From an uncultured Rikenellaceae bacterium (GTDB lineage: Bacteria > Bacteroidota > Bacteroidia > Bacteroidales > Rikenellaceae), in contig CAJTLO010000009.1 of NCBI GenBank assembly GCA_910577285.1, forward strand, positions 1 to 64,000: a DNA stretch of 64,000 nucleotides, read 5' to 3'. A program made the position numbers and the translations under genes. This document shows, piece by piece, positions 16,112 through 24,093 of this stretch. The stretch's first letter is position 1. Each line of letters starts with the position of its first letter. The notes beneath the pieces were generated by a model, which saw only the letters and a list, made by a program, of their open reading frames with translations, ran no database searches and was not told the DNA's origin.

Positions 16112-17522
16112 CAATTATGCAATGCTCACCAAACGTGAGCTGCTGATCCGACTTGTAACATTACTCAAGGAGAACAACCTCGTGGACGGCGTCCGGTACA
16201 TTCCGGTCGAGATGCGTCCGCGCGACAAGAAGAACAGTTGCTGCGTCCACAAGGACCGGTATATCATCCGTCACAAGATCATCTCCATCCTCGGTTTCGA
16301 CATCCGCAACGAAGAGGACATCGACCTGGTGCCGCTCTCCCACTATGCACAGAAGTCGCTGGAGAACAAGAACACGAAGGAGGACATTCTTTCGGTGGTG
16401 CACGAGGCATGCAACGCCTGCATGCAGTCGCAGTACTTCATCACCAACATGTGCCGCGGCTGCGAAGCCCGTCCGTGTATGATGAACTGCCCCAAGAGCG
16501 CCATCTCGTTCAAAGGCGGTAAGGCGACCATCTCCCAGGAGGACTGCGTGAGCTGCGGCCTCTGCCAGCAGGTATGTCCCTACCACGCGATCATCTACAC
16601 GCCGGTTCCCTGCGAGGAGGTATGTCCCGTGAAGGCCATCTCCAAACAGCCCGACGGCACGGAACACATCGACAAGGAGAAATGTATCTACTGCGGCAAG
16701 TGCATGCAGGCATGTCCTTACGGCGCCATCACCGAGCGTTCGAAGATCATCGACGTGCACAAGAGCCTCTCCGACCCGAACAAGAAGATCACCGCCATCG
16801 TCGCTCCGGCCATCAACGGCCAGTTCGACGCCTCGCCGGCCCAGATACTCGCCGCCATCAAACGCATCGGATTCGACGATGTGATCGAGGTGGCGCTCGG
16901 CGCGGAGGACACCTCCCGCAACGAGGCCGCCGAGCTCCAGGAACGCATCGCCGAAGGCCAGCCCTTCATGACGACCTCCTGCTGCCCGGCCTACACGGGA
17001 TGGGTGGACAAACACGCTCCGATGCTCAAACCGTTCGTATCGGAAACGCGCAGCCCGATGGTCTATGCGGCCCGCCGGGTGAAAGCGGCCGATCCGGAGA
17101 TGGAAGTGGTATTCATCGGTCCGTGCCTTGCCAAGAGGAACGAGGCCGACTCGGTACCGGAGGTGGACTATGTGATGAGCTTCGAGGAGTTGGGTGCCTT
17201 CATGGTGGCCTACGGCGTCGAGGTCGACAAAAACGAAGTGACGGAACCGCTCAATCCGGAGATCACGAAGTTCAGCCGCGGTTATGCCATGGCGGGCGGC
17301 GTACGCAACGCCATCGTGAATGCCGTGGGCGACGGCTACACCACGATCAACATCGAAGGACTCGACAAAAAGAACGCCGCCCTGCTGAAGGCCATGGCCA
17401 AGAAGCCGGTAGCGCAGTTCGTGGAGGTAATGGCCTGCGACGGCGGCTGCGTGAACGGTCCCTGCTCGCTGGCACCGCTCACCCTCGCCAAAAGGCAGAT
17501 CAAACGCGCCCTCACCGAATAG
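16101..17522 (+). CDS. [FeFe]-hydrogenase, group B-like
   Basis: A cytoplasmic iron hydrogenase of 473 residues. The N-terminal 100 residues are a short helical region, followed by dense Cys clusters: CNACMQSQYFITNMCRGC, CMMNCPKSAI, CVSCGLCQQVCPYHAI, CEEVCPVKAI and CIYCGKCMQACPYGAI, i.e. several 4Fe-4S sites. The H-cluster domain carries L1 TSCCPAYTGW, L2 GPCLAKRNEAD and L3 EVMACDGGCVNGP, so all H-cluster Cys ligands are present, in contrast to the sensor at 12893. GPC rather than MPC in L2 and the N-terminal layout fit group B enzymes of anaerobic gut bacteria, which recycle reduced ferredoxin by making hydrogen. The first ATG overlaps the previous gene; a second at 16122 (MLTKREL) is possible. 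The maturases HydEFG are not in the window. Confidence 0.92.
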   Translation: MLYDNYAMLTKRELLIRLVTLLKENNLVDGVRYIPVEMRPRDKKNSCCVHKDRYIIRHKIISILGFDIRNEEDIDLVPLSHYAQKSLENKNTKEDILSVVHEACNACMQSQYFITNMCRGCEARPCMMNCPKSAISFKGGKATISQEDCVSCGLCQQVCPYHAIIYTPVPCEEVCPVKAISKQPDGTEHIDKEKCIYCGKCMQACPYGAITERSKIIDVHKSLSDPNKKITAIVAPAINGQFDASPAQILAAIKRIGFDDVIEVALGAEDTSRNEAAELQERIAEGQPFMTTSCCPAYTGWVDKHAPMLKPFVSETRSPMVYAARRVKAADPEMEVVFIGPCLAKRNEADSVPEVDYVMSFEELGAFMVAYGVEVDKNEVTEPLNPEITKFSRGYAMAGGVRNAIVNAVGDGYTTINIEGLDKKNAALLKAMAKKPVAQFVEVMACDGGCVNGPCSLAPLTLAKRQIKRALTE

Positions 17523-17543
17523 GCCCGGGTGTCTTGCAACCGA

Positions 17544-17576
17544 AAAGAGCGCCGCAATGTTGCGGCGCTCTTTTTA
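17544..17576 (+). terminator. intrinsic terminator of the hydrogenase operon
   Basis: AAAAGAGCGCCGCAA / TTGCGGCGCTCTTTT is a perfect 15-bp stem with a TG loop, extended into a T-run. Confidence 0.93.
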
Positions 17577-17622
17577 TGCCCTTATCCGTTCCTCCCGGGC
17601 AGTCCCGCGAATCCGAGACCCG

Positions 17623-18045
17623 CACGCCTTGGCGCGACACGCTCCTAATTCTGCGAGCTCCCTTTAACCGCAACCCGCAACCGGAACGCGGCCGAGAACC
17701 CGAAACCTCGCAAAGAATAGAAAGCGACACCCCGCCCGGGATTGCCGGATGCCCGCCGTCGCAAGCAGAGCGAAACCGTCGCAATACGGAATCCCACGCG
17801 AACGCTCCCCGGCGAACCGGCTCCACGCCTTGGCGCGACACGCTCCTAATTCTGCGAGCTCCCTTTAACCGCAACCCGCAACCGGAACGCGGCCGAGAAC
17901 CCGAAACCTCGCAAAGAATAGAAAGCGACACCCCGCCCGGGATTGCCGGATGCCCGCCGTCGCAAGCAGAGCGAAACCGTCGCAACACGGAATTCCACGC
18001 GAACGCTCCCCGACGAACCGGCTCCACGCCTTGGCGCGACACGCC
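17623..18045. repeat. 201-bp tandem direct repeat (two full units plus a start of a third)
   Basis: A unit beginning CACGCCTTGGCGCGACACG recurs at 17623, 17824 and 18025, an exact period of 201 bp. The two full units differ at only a handful of bases and the third stops after about 20 bp. The period is divisible by three, so open frames run through it, but the implied proteins are Arg/Gly-rich and not gene-like. Very high identity suggests a recent duplication. The flank up to 18367 shows nothing further. Confidence 0.88.
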
Positions 18046-18367
18046 CGCAGGAACCATTTGCGTTGCGGGACGCAAGCAGTCGGCAGACCGTTCTCCTCCA
18101 TCCCGACCGTCCCCTTCGCGAACCGGCGATCGCAGGCGATATCGCACAGCACTCTCTGAGAACTCGAACCCCGTGCCGGTCCGATACGCCCTGCGCAAGC
18201 AAACCGAGGCCCTCGAAAAGCCCCGAAGCGCTTTTCCGCCGGAAAGGCGCTTTCGCACGCCTCGCCCCGACTCACCGCGCAACGACAGGCGGAGCACCGA
18301 CACGGCACGACACGAGGACCGCCCGCTCACCCGCAAGGCCCGGCCATGCGAACCGTCGCTCGCCCGG

Positions 18368-20254
18368 CTACTTCTTCCACTTCAGCCGCAAACTGTTGGC
18401 CACCACACTGACGCTGCTCAGTGCCATGGCGGCCCCTGCGATCATGGGGTTGAGCAAAAAACCGTTCACCGGATAGAGGATACCCGCGGCGACAGGCACA
18501 CCGATCATATTATAGATGAAAGCCCAAAAGAGATTCTGCCGGATGGTGCGCACCGTCTGCGCCGAGATGCGGATGGCCTCCGGAATTTTGGAGAGGTCGG
18601 AAGATACGATGGTCATCTGAGCCGCATCCATCGCGATGTCGCTCCCGCGCCCCATGGCAATCCCCAGGTCGGCCTGCGCCAAAGCGGCACTGTCGTTGAT
18701 GCCGTCGCCCACCATGGCCACCACATGCCCCTGCCGCTGAAGCTCCCGTACGAAATCCGCCTTCCCTTCGGGCAGCACACCGGCCCGGTAACGGACGATC
18801 CCCGCCCGCGCGGCTATCTCGTGCGCCGTCGCCTCGTGGTCGCCGGTCAACATCCAAACCTCCAACCCCGCATCGCGCAGCTGACCGACAGCCTCGGCCG
18901 AACGCTCCTTCACCGTATCGGCCACGGCGATCGCTCCCAGGGTCCGCTCGGCATCGGCCAGCCAGATCACCGTCTTGGCCTGCGCCGTCCATCGGGCGGC
19001 ATGGGCAGCCAACCCCGCTTCCGGCACGATACCCTGTTCGCGAAGCAGGCGCTCGTTGCCCGCATAATAGGTTCGTCCTCCAATCCGGCCGCTGACGCCC
19101 CGGCCGGTGAGGCTGCGGAACTCCCCGACCGCCACCCCGTCCGGCACCGCATACCGGGCCGTCACCGCCCCGGCAAGCGGATGTTCCGAGAGTGCCTCCA
19201 TCGCGGCCAATACTCCGGGCGCCTCCCCGCAGTCGGCCGCCCACACCTCGTCCGTCACCACCGGACGCCCCTCGGTGACAGTCCCCGTCTTGTCCAACAC
19301 GACGGTATCGACCTTCCGGGCCGTTTCAAGGCTCTCGGCATCTTTTATCAGGATGCCTCTCCCGGCCGCCTTGCCTATCCCCACGGTGATGGCGGTCGGG
19401 GTGGCGAGCCCCAGCGCACACGGACAGGCGATAATCAGCACGGTCACCAGCGCCAGCAGACCGTGCGTGAAACCGTCCGAGGGATCGAGCACCATCCAGA
19501 GTACGAACGCCAGCAGGGCAATCCCCATGATCGCGGGCACGAAAACCGCGGCGATGCGATCCACGAGTCGTTGTACGGGTGCCTTGCTGCCCTGCGCATC
19601 CTGTACCCGACGGATGATGCGGGCGAGCAACGTGTCGCCCCCCACCTTCTCGGCACGAAAGGTAAAACTCCCCTTTTGGTTGACGGTCCCGGCGAAAACG
19701 TCGTCGTCCGCCTCCTTACGCACGGCTACCGGCTCCCCCGTCAGCATGCTTTCGTCCACATAGGAGGCGCCGTCCGTCACCTTTCCGTCCACGGGTATCC
19801 GCTCGCCCGGCTTCACCAGCAGCCTGTCGCCCACGCGCACCTGCGCAAGCGATGCCTGCCGCCGACTCCCGTCCGGAGCCACCAGCGTCACCGTCCGGGG
19901 CTGAAGCCCCATCAGTTTCCGTATGGCCGACGTCGTACTCCCCTTCGCCCGCTCTTCCAGCAGCCTACCCAGAAGGATGAAGGCGACGATGACGCTCGAT
20001 GCCTCGAAATAGACATGGGGATGAATGCCGCGCGAGAGCCAGAATCCCGGAAAGAGCATGTTGAAAAGGCTGAAAAGATAAGCGATGCCCGTGCTGAGGG
20101 CCACGAGCGTATCCATCGTGGCGGAACGGTGCCGCAGCTGTTTCCAGGCATTCACGAAAAAGCCCCTTCCGCACCAGAAGAGTACTGGTGTCGAAAGGAG
20201 CCACATCACCTCGTCGGCATAGGGCATCTCCATGAAGAACATGCCGATGGCCAC
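18368..20254 (-). CDS. copA: Cu(I)-type P1B ATPase, main part, in the -1 frame relative to its HMA domain
   Basis: A heavy-metal P-type ATPase whose own start codon (20254) falls inside the first membrane segment, so it lacks its N-terminus unless frameshifting joins it to the HMA gene at 20305. Read in this frame upstream of 20254, the sequence continues as VSALERRTTWAIALSAPVV up to the A10 run. The joined product would be 734 residues, the normal CopA length. Visible motifs are the CPC transmembrane site (IIACPCALGLATPTA), phosphorylation site DKTGT, LTGEP, SEHPLA, and GDGIND. The CPC motif indicates Cu(I) export from the cytosol. It lies downstream of a divergent AraC regulator with a CxxC domain. 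Alternative readings are a real loss of function, or a homopolymer error in the sequence. Confidence 0.9.
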   Translation of the reverse strand: MAIGMFFMEMPYADEVMWLLSTPVLFWCGRGFFVNAWKQLRHRSATMDTLVALSTGIAYLFSLFNMLFPGFWLSRGIHPHVYFEASSVIVAFILLGRLLEERAKGSTTSAIRKLMGLQPRTVTLVAPDGSRRQASLAQVRVGDRLLVKPGERIPVDGKVTDGASYVDESMLTGEPVAVRKEADDDVFAGTVNQKGSFTFRAEKVGGDTLLARIIRRVQDAQGSKAPVQRLVDRIAAVFVPAIMGIALLAFVLWMVLDPSDGFTHGLLALVTVLIIACPCALGLATPTAITVGIGKAAGRGILIKDAESLETARKVDTVVLDKTGTVTEGRPVVTDEVWAADCGEAPGVLAAMEALSEHPLAGAVTARYAVPDGVAVGEFRSLTGRGVSGRIGGRTYYAGNERLLREQGIVPEAGLAAHAARWTAQAKTVIWLADAERTLGAIAVADTVKERSAEAVGQLRDAGLEVWMLTGDHEATAHEIAARAGIVRYRAGVLPEGKADFVRELQRQGHVVAMVGDGINDSAALAQADLGIAMGRGSDIAMDAAQMTIVSSDLSKIPEAIRISAQTVRTIRQNLFWAFIYNMIGVPVAAGILYPVNGFLLNPMIAGAAMALSSVSVVANSLRLKWKK

Positions 20255-20304
20255 GACCGGAGCCGAGAGGGCGATCGCCCACGTCGTCCGGCGCTCAAGG
20301 GCGC

Positions 20305-20318
20305 TTACTTTTTTTTTT
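20305..20318 (-). other. A10 slippery run ending in a stop codon (candidate frameshift site)
   Basis: On the minus strand the codons read CAA AAA AAA AAG TAA. The last seven bases before the stop are A AAA AAG, the strongest known bacterial -1 slippery heptamer. A -1 slip continues as GTA AGC GCC into the ATPase frame. A GCGC-N6-GCGC mini-stem lies 4 nt beyond the stop codon. Transcriptional slippage on A10 would have the same effect. Confidence 0.6.
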
Positions 20319-20571
20319 GAATTTCGTCGAGGGCATCGGGCGACGCCCCCTCGTCCTCGATCAGGAGATCGTATCCTGCGCGGCGCACCGTATCGCGTAC
20401 GCTTTCGGGAGAAACGACGGCGGGATCATACTCCACCGACAGGTCGGCCGAAGCGAAGTTCACCGACGCCGAACCGACGCCGGGCATCTCCTTCACCGCG
20501 TTCTCCACCCGCGCCGCACAAGCGGCGCACCCCATCTGCAATACGGGAAATATCTTTTTAATCGTTGCCAT
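20305..20571 (-). CDS. copZ: HMA copper-binding domain, free chaperone form of CopA
   Basis: In the zero frame this is an 88-residue HMA protein with the metal site QMGCAACAARVE and the usual ferredoxin-like pattern (VGSASVNFASADLSVEYDP, ESVRDTVRRAGYDL). It ends in EIQKKK with TAA immediately after an A10 tract. This is exactly the N-terminal domain expected of CopA, so the gene is either the truncated end of a frameshifted copA or a deliberate short product acting as copper chaperone. In E. coli copA a programmed frameshift makes a free HMA chaperone from the transporter gene. Here the zero frame would make the chaperone and the -1 frame the transporter. No other copZ-like gene is visible nearby. 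20572-20873 is intergenic with nothing evident. Confidence 0.85.
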   Translation of the reverse strand: MATIKKIFPVLQMGCAACAARVENAVKEMPGVGSASVNFASADLSVEYDPAVVSPESVRDTVRRAGYDLLIEDEGASPDALDEIQKKK

Positions 20572-20873
20572 AAGCGAGAATCATTTAAGTTCCGTAACGA
20601 TGCAAAGATGGTGACAAAACCCGCCCCGACCGTTACATAATTCCCGGAAAAGTTTACAAGATTCCCTCCCGAGACCGGCGGGACAACGCATATAAGGACA
20701 GGAAAACAGAAAGGCGGGAAAACAGTCCGCAAAAGGCGGTTGCCGACGGGCACAAAATGCCGCAGCAGCACCCTTTCCGTTCCTCACCGAAAGGGATTCC
20801 GGGATTTCCCGAACGCTCCGAAGCCGCCCGGCGCACCGCACGCCCCTTGCGCGGACACCGCCCGGCAGGGCGC

Positions 20874-21443
20874 TCACACCTTATCCAACGGAAGACGCTC
20901 CGAACGGCCCGAACGCCGAAACGCACTCGGCGAGAGTCCCGTCACCCGCTTGAACTGGGCGCTGAGGTGGGCCGGACTCGAATAGTTGAGCATTCCGGCG
21001 ATCTCGCCCAGCGAAAGTTCGTCGTAGGCGAGCAGCTCCTTCACCCGTTCGATCTTCTGCGCGATGAAATACTTCTCGACCGTGGTACCCTCCACCGCCG
21101 AGAAGATGCCGCTGAGGTAGTCGTAATCGTGCCGCAACCGGTCGGAGAGGTAATCGGAAAGATTTACCCGCAAATCGCCGTTCTCCCGGTGCACCAGTTC
21201 GATGATGAGCGTACGGATCCGTTCGGCCAACCGTTCCCGCCGGCCGTCTATGAGTGCGAAACCGAGCCTGCGCAACGCCTCGTCGAGGGAGACACGCTCG
21301 GCCGCCGACAAAGGCCGGGCGAGCACCGCCTCCCCCAGTCGCACGTCCGAAGGCTCCATGCCCATCTCCCGCAACAGGTCGCGCACGACCATGACGCATC
21401 GGTCGCACACCATATTCCTGATATAGACAACGGTCGATTCCAT
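20874..21443 (-). CDS. AraC-family regulator with N-terminal CxxC (HMA-like) segment
   Basis: A 189-residue cytoplasmic regulator. The start at 21443 gives MESTVVYIRNMVCDRCVMVV, in which N-M-V-C-D-R-C resembles the Mx-C-x-x-C site of HMA domains. The spacing of strands and helices in residues 1-75 also fits a degenerate HMA fold. Residues about 85-180 form the AraC/XylS double helix-turn-helix (KYFIAQKIERVKELLAYDELSLGEIAGMLNYSSPAHLSAQFKRVTGLSPSAFRR). It sits 302 bp upstream of the HMA/CopA genes on the same strand. A regulator that senses Cu(I) through the CxxC segment and controls the copper genes is the simplest reading, but metal sensing is inferred. Confidence 0.85.
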   Translation of the reverse strand: MESTVVYIRNMVCDRCVMVVRDLLREMGMEPSDVRLGEAVLARPLSAAERVSLDEALRRLGFALIDGRRERLAERIRTLIIELVHRENGDLRVNLSDYLSDRLRHDYDYLSGIFSAVEGTTVEKYFIAQKIERVKELLAYDELSLGEIAGMLNYSSPAHLSAQFKRVTGLSPSAFRRSGRSERLPLDKV

Positions 21444-21638
21444 AAGACTCCATTGACACACTACGCGGCCCGGAACGCGCAGGCAAGCTCCTCCCGTCCC
21501 TTCCCGGTCGGACTCCGGTTCCACAGGGAGAGCGCCGCCCCGGTACGGGCCGCAAAAGCACCGGGCCCACCCCACGACAAAGATACGAATTCCGCCGCAG
21601 GAAATCCATCCGCACATGGCGGTGCGGAGGGTTATCGT

Positions 21639-21646
21639 TATCTTTG
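21639..21646 (+). promoter_or_regulatory. -7 box of the MATE gene
   Basis: TATCTTTG fits TAnnTTTG and lies 34 nt before the ATG at 21681. No clear -33 box. Confidence 0.5.
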
Positions 21647-21680
21647 CCGCACCAACGGCCACCACCGCACACCCCGACCG

Positions 21681-23015
21681 ATGAATACCACGGAATTTTC
21701 CCGCCGCAAGATATGGACCATCACCTATCCGGTGCTGATAAGCCTGCTCATGGAGCACCTCATCGGTATGACCGACACGGCGTTCATGGGACACGTGGGG
21801 GAGGTGGAGCTGGGCGCCTCGGCCATAGCCGGCATCTACTACATGGTGCTCTACATGCTGGGGTTCGGCTTCAGCGTGGGGGCCGAGATCCTCATGGGAC
21901 GCCGCAACGGCGAAGGACAGTACCGTTCGATAGGCAACATCTTCTTCCAGGGAAGCGCGGTACTGCTGCTGGTAGCCGCCGCCGTCATCCTGCTCTCCTA
22001 CTGCGTGTCCCCCCTGCTGCTACGCTCCCTGCTCTCGTCGCCGGCCGTCTACGAGGCGACCGTATCCTACATCGACCTGCGCATCTGGGGGCTTTTCTTC
22101 TCGCTCATCGCCTGCATGTTCCGGGCCTTCTACATGGCCACCACCCGCACCTCCATCCTCACGCTGAACGGTCTGGTGATGGTGCTGGCCAACGTGGCGC
22201 TCAACTACCTCTTCGTCTTCGGAAAACTCGGTCTCCCCGCCATGGGCATCGCGGGAGCAGCGATCGGTTCGACCGCCGCGGAGGGCATCTCGGTACTCTT
22301 CTTTCTGCTCTACACCCGCCGGCGGACGGACTACAAACGCTACGGTCTGTTCCGCTTCACGCGTCTTTCGGGCCCCATCCTCAAACAGCTCTTCCGCGTT
22401 TCGGGCTGGACGACGGTGCAGTACTTCATCTCATCGGCCACCTGGCTCTTCTTCTTCCTGGCCATCGAGCACCTCGGCGAAAGACCGCTGGCCGTCTCGA
22501 ACATCGTCCGCAACGTTTCCGCCTTTTTCTACATGTTCGTGTCGGCATTCGCCTCGAGCGGTACGGCCATCGTCAGCAACCTCATGGGCAACGGTCGACC
22601 GGGGGAAGTGGTCCCCGTCTGCTACCGCATCATGCGGATGTGTGCGGCGACCATCCTGCCCCTCTTCCTGCTGGCCATGGCACTTCCGCAATTCGTCATC
22701 CGCATCTTCACCGACGACCCCGCAGTGGCGGCCGCGGCCGTCCCCTCCATGCACGTCATGCTGCTCATCTACGCGATCAACGTACCGGCCTACGTCTTCT
22801 TCCTGGCCGTATCGGGCACGGGCGACACACGGCGGGCCTTCTTCATGGAACTGGCCGCAACCACCCTCTACGTCCTCTACATCTGCCTCATCGCCATCCG
22901 GCTCCGCGCCGACATCGCGGTCTGCTGGACCAGCGACGCGGTCTACGCCCTCGTCCTGCTGATCCTCTCCTACCGCTACCTGAAGAGAGGTGCATGGCAG
23001 ACGCAGCGGATATGA
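21681..23015 (+). CDS. MATE-family multidrug/Na+ antiporter
   Basis: An inner-membrane protein of 444 residues with about 12 hydrophobic segments. The N-terminal signature is IWTITYPVLISLLMEHLIGMTDTAFMGHVGEVELGASAIAG, characteristic of MATE (MatE) transporters, and the second half repeats the fold (RVSGWTTVQYFISSATW..). MATE proteins export cationic drugs or metabolites in exchange for Na+ or H+. The gene has its own promoter and a strong hairpin 30 nt after its stop. It is divergent from the AraC regulator and there is no direct sign that it belongs to the copper genes. Substrate unknown. Confidence 0.93.
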   Translation: MNTTEFSRRKIWTITYPVLISLLMEHLIGMTDTAFMGHVGEVELGASAIAGIYYMVLYMLGFGFSVGAEILMGRRNGEGQYRSIGNIFFQGSAVLLLVAAAVILLSYCVSPLLLRSLLSSPAVYEATVSYIDLRIWGLFFSLIACMFRAFYMATTRTSILTLNGLVMVLANVALNYLFVFGKLGLPAMGIAGAAIGSTAAEGISVLFFLLYTRRRTDYKRYGLFRFTRLSGPILKQLFRVSGWTTVQYFISSATWLFFFLAIEHLGERPLAVSNIVRNVSAFFYMFVSAFASSGTAIVSNLMGNGRPGEVVPVCYRIMRMCAATILPLFLLAMALPQFVIRIFTDDPAVAAAAVPSMHVMLLIYAINVPAYVFFLAVSGTGDTRRAFFMELAATTLYVLYICLIAIRLRADIAVCWTSDAVYALVLLILSYRYLKRGAWQTQRI

Positions 23016-23044
23016 GCGGCCCCGAAGGGACCGTTTCTACAGGC

Positions 23045-23073
23045 ACGGGCCGTACCTCTCCGGTACGGCCCGT
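23045..23073 (+). terminator. hairpin after the MATE gene
   Basis: ACGGGCCGTACC / GGTACGGCCCGT is a perfect 12-bp stem with a 5-nt loop between convergent genes, with only a weak T-tract. Confidence 0.75.
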
Positions 23074-23129
23074 CACGTCTTTCGATCGGCCGAGGGGTGC
23101 GCCTCTCTCCGCAACCCCGGCAGCAGGGA

Positions 23130-23558
23130 TTATTTCAGCTCACAGGAGGAAGCCTCGGCGTAGTGGTAAACCACCGTCTGCTTCACGTCGGGATGGAGGG
23201 ATTTTCCCACGGGGCAGGTTTCCCCTGCACCTTCGATGATCTTTTTACACCTGTCGGTGTAGTTGCCGGGGAAATAGAAGTCGAGCCGGATTTCGGCGAT
23301 GCGGCGCGGATCGGCGGCCATCACTTTCTGTATCTCCACCCGTGTTCCTTCGATCGCTATCTCCAGGCGGCGTGCAGCCAGGGCCATCAGCGTAAGCATA
23401 CAACTGCCGAGTGCGCCGGCCACCAGGTCGGTGGGCGAGAAGAATTCGCCTTTCCCGTTGTTGTCGGTCGGAGCGTCGGTCATCACCCGGGTTCCCGACT
23501 GCACATGGGTCATCTCCGTCCGGAGGTCGCCCAGGTATAAAGTCTGTATCGTTGCCAT
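23130..23558 (-). CDS. OsmC/Ohr-family protein
   Basis: A cytoplasmic protein of 142 residues of the OsmC-like superfamily. The two redox Cys positions are present, in ALGSCMLTLMALAARR and in GETCPVGKSLHP. The N-terminal strand region (TLYLGDLRTEMTHVQSGT) and the conserved FSPTDLVAGALG loop are in place. Members reduce organic hydroperoxides or other thiol-reactive compounds using the Cys pair. The gene has no operon partner. The start ATG at 23558 is the only sensible one. The substrate cannot be told from sequence. Confidence 0.92.
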   Translation of the reverse strand: MATIQTLYLGDLRTEMTHVQSGTRVMTDAPTDNNGKGEFFSPTDLVAGALGSCMLTLMALAARRLEIAIEGTRVEIQKVMAADPRRIAEIRLDFYFPGNYTDRCKKIIEGAGETCPVGKSLHPDVKQTVVYHYAEASSCELK

Positions 23559-24041
23559 TGTTCTCTGTTTTTTATGGTTTTGCAGACGCCGCTACCGGGC
23601 GTCCGTTGCAGATGTACAAATATAATACCTTACCGTCATAATCCGGTCGTAAAAACGCCCCCACTTTTCTCCTCGGCTTCGGACATTTTGCGACATACCT
23701 GCCGGGGCCTGTTTCCGTCTACGGTCCGAAAAGGGCGCCATGCGGTATGAGGCTTCCGAAAGGGTCGCCGGACCGGGCATCCCCGCCGCCACCCGGAGAT
23801 ACTCTGTCCGATCGACTCTCCGGGGCCTCCGGTTGCGACGCACCGCTTCCCCGGAGTCGGTACGCCACCATCGAGCGGAGCGCCTCCCGCCACCCGGTCC
23901 CGCCCCTCGAAACGCCCTCGCAGACGCACCACCGACCGCCCGCAACACGGGAACAGACTCCGGCTCGGAGAACGGAGCGCCGATACGCAGCCGCCCCTCC
24001 CCGCTCGGTGCCCGTGCAATCGGAACGAGCCGTAATACAAT
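23559..24041. other. intergenic, no feature seen
   Basis: No gene, repeat or convincing promoter apart from AT-rich sequence next to the OsmC start. Open frames here have atypical Arg/Pro composition. Confidence 0.5.
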
Positions 24042-24072
24042 ACAGGGGTTGCGCATAGTGCGCAACCCCTGT
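24042..24072 (-). terminator. terminator hairpin ending the protease array (protease 1)
   Basis: ACAGGGGTTGCGCA / TGCGCAACCCCTGT, a perfect 14-bp stem with a 3-nt loop, 22 nt after the stop of the last protease gene. Confidence 0.8.
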
Positions 24073-24093
24073 TCCGTACTCCGCAACGGAGCA

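Noticed and set aside
17512..18336. 274-codon frame across the 201-bp tandem repeat as a repeat protein
   Set aside because: The repeated 67-residue unit is Arg/Gly/Ser-rich with no fold-like pattern, and other frames are open too. The period being a multiple of three explains the open frame.
16574..20320. Open frame of 1248 codons on the + strand
   Set aside because: It runs antisense or out of frame through the hydrogenase and copA genes and the 201-bp repeat. Composition is Arg/His/Pro-rich, as expected for shadows in GC-rich genes.
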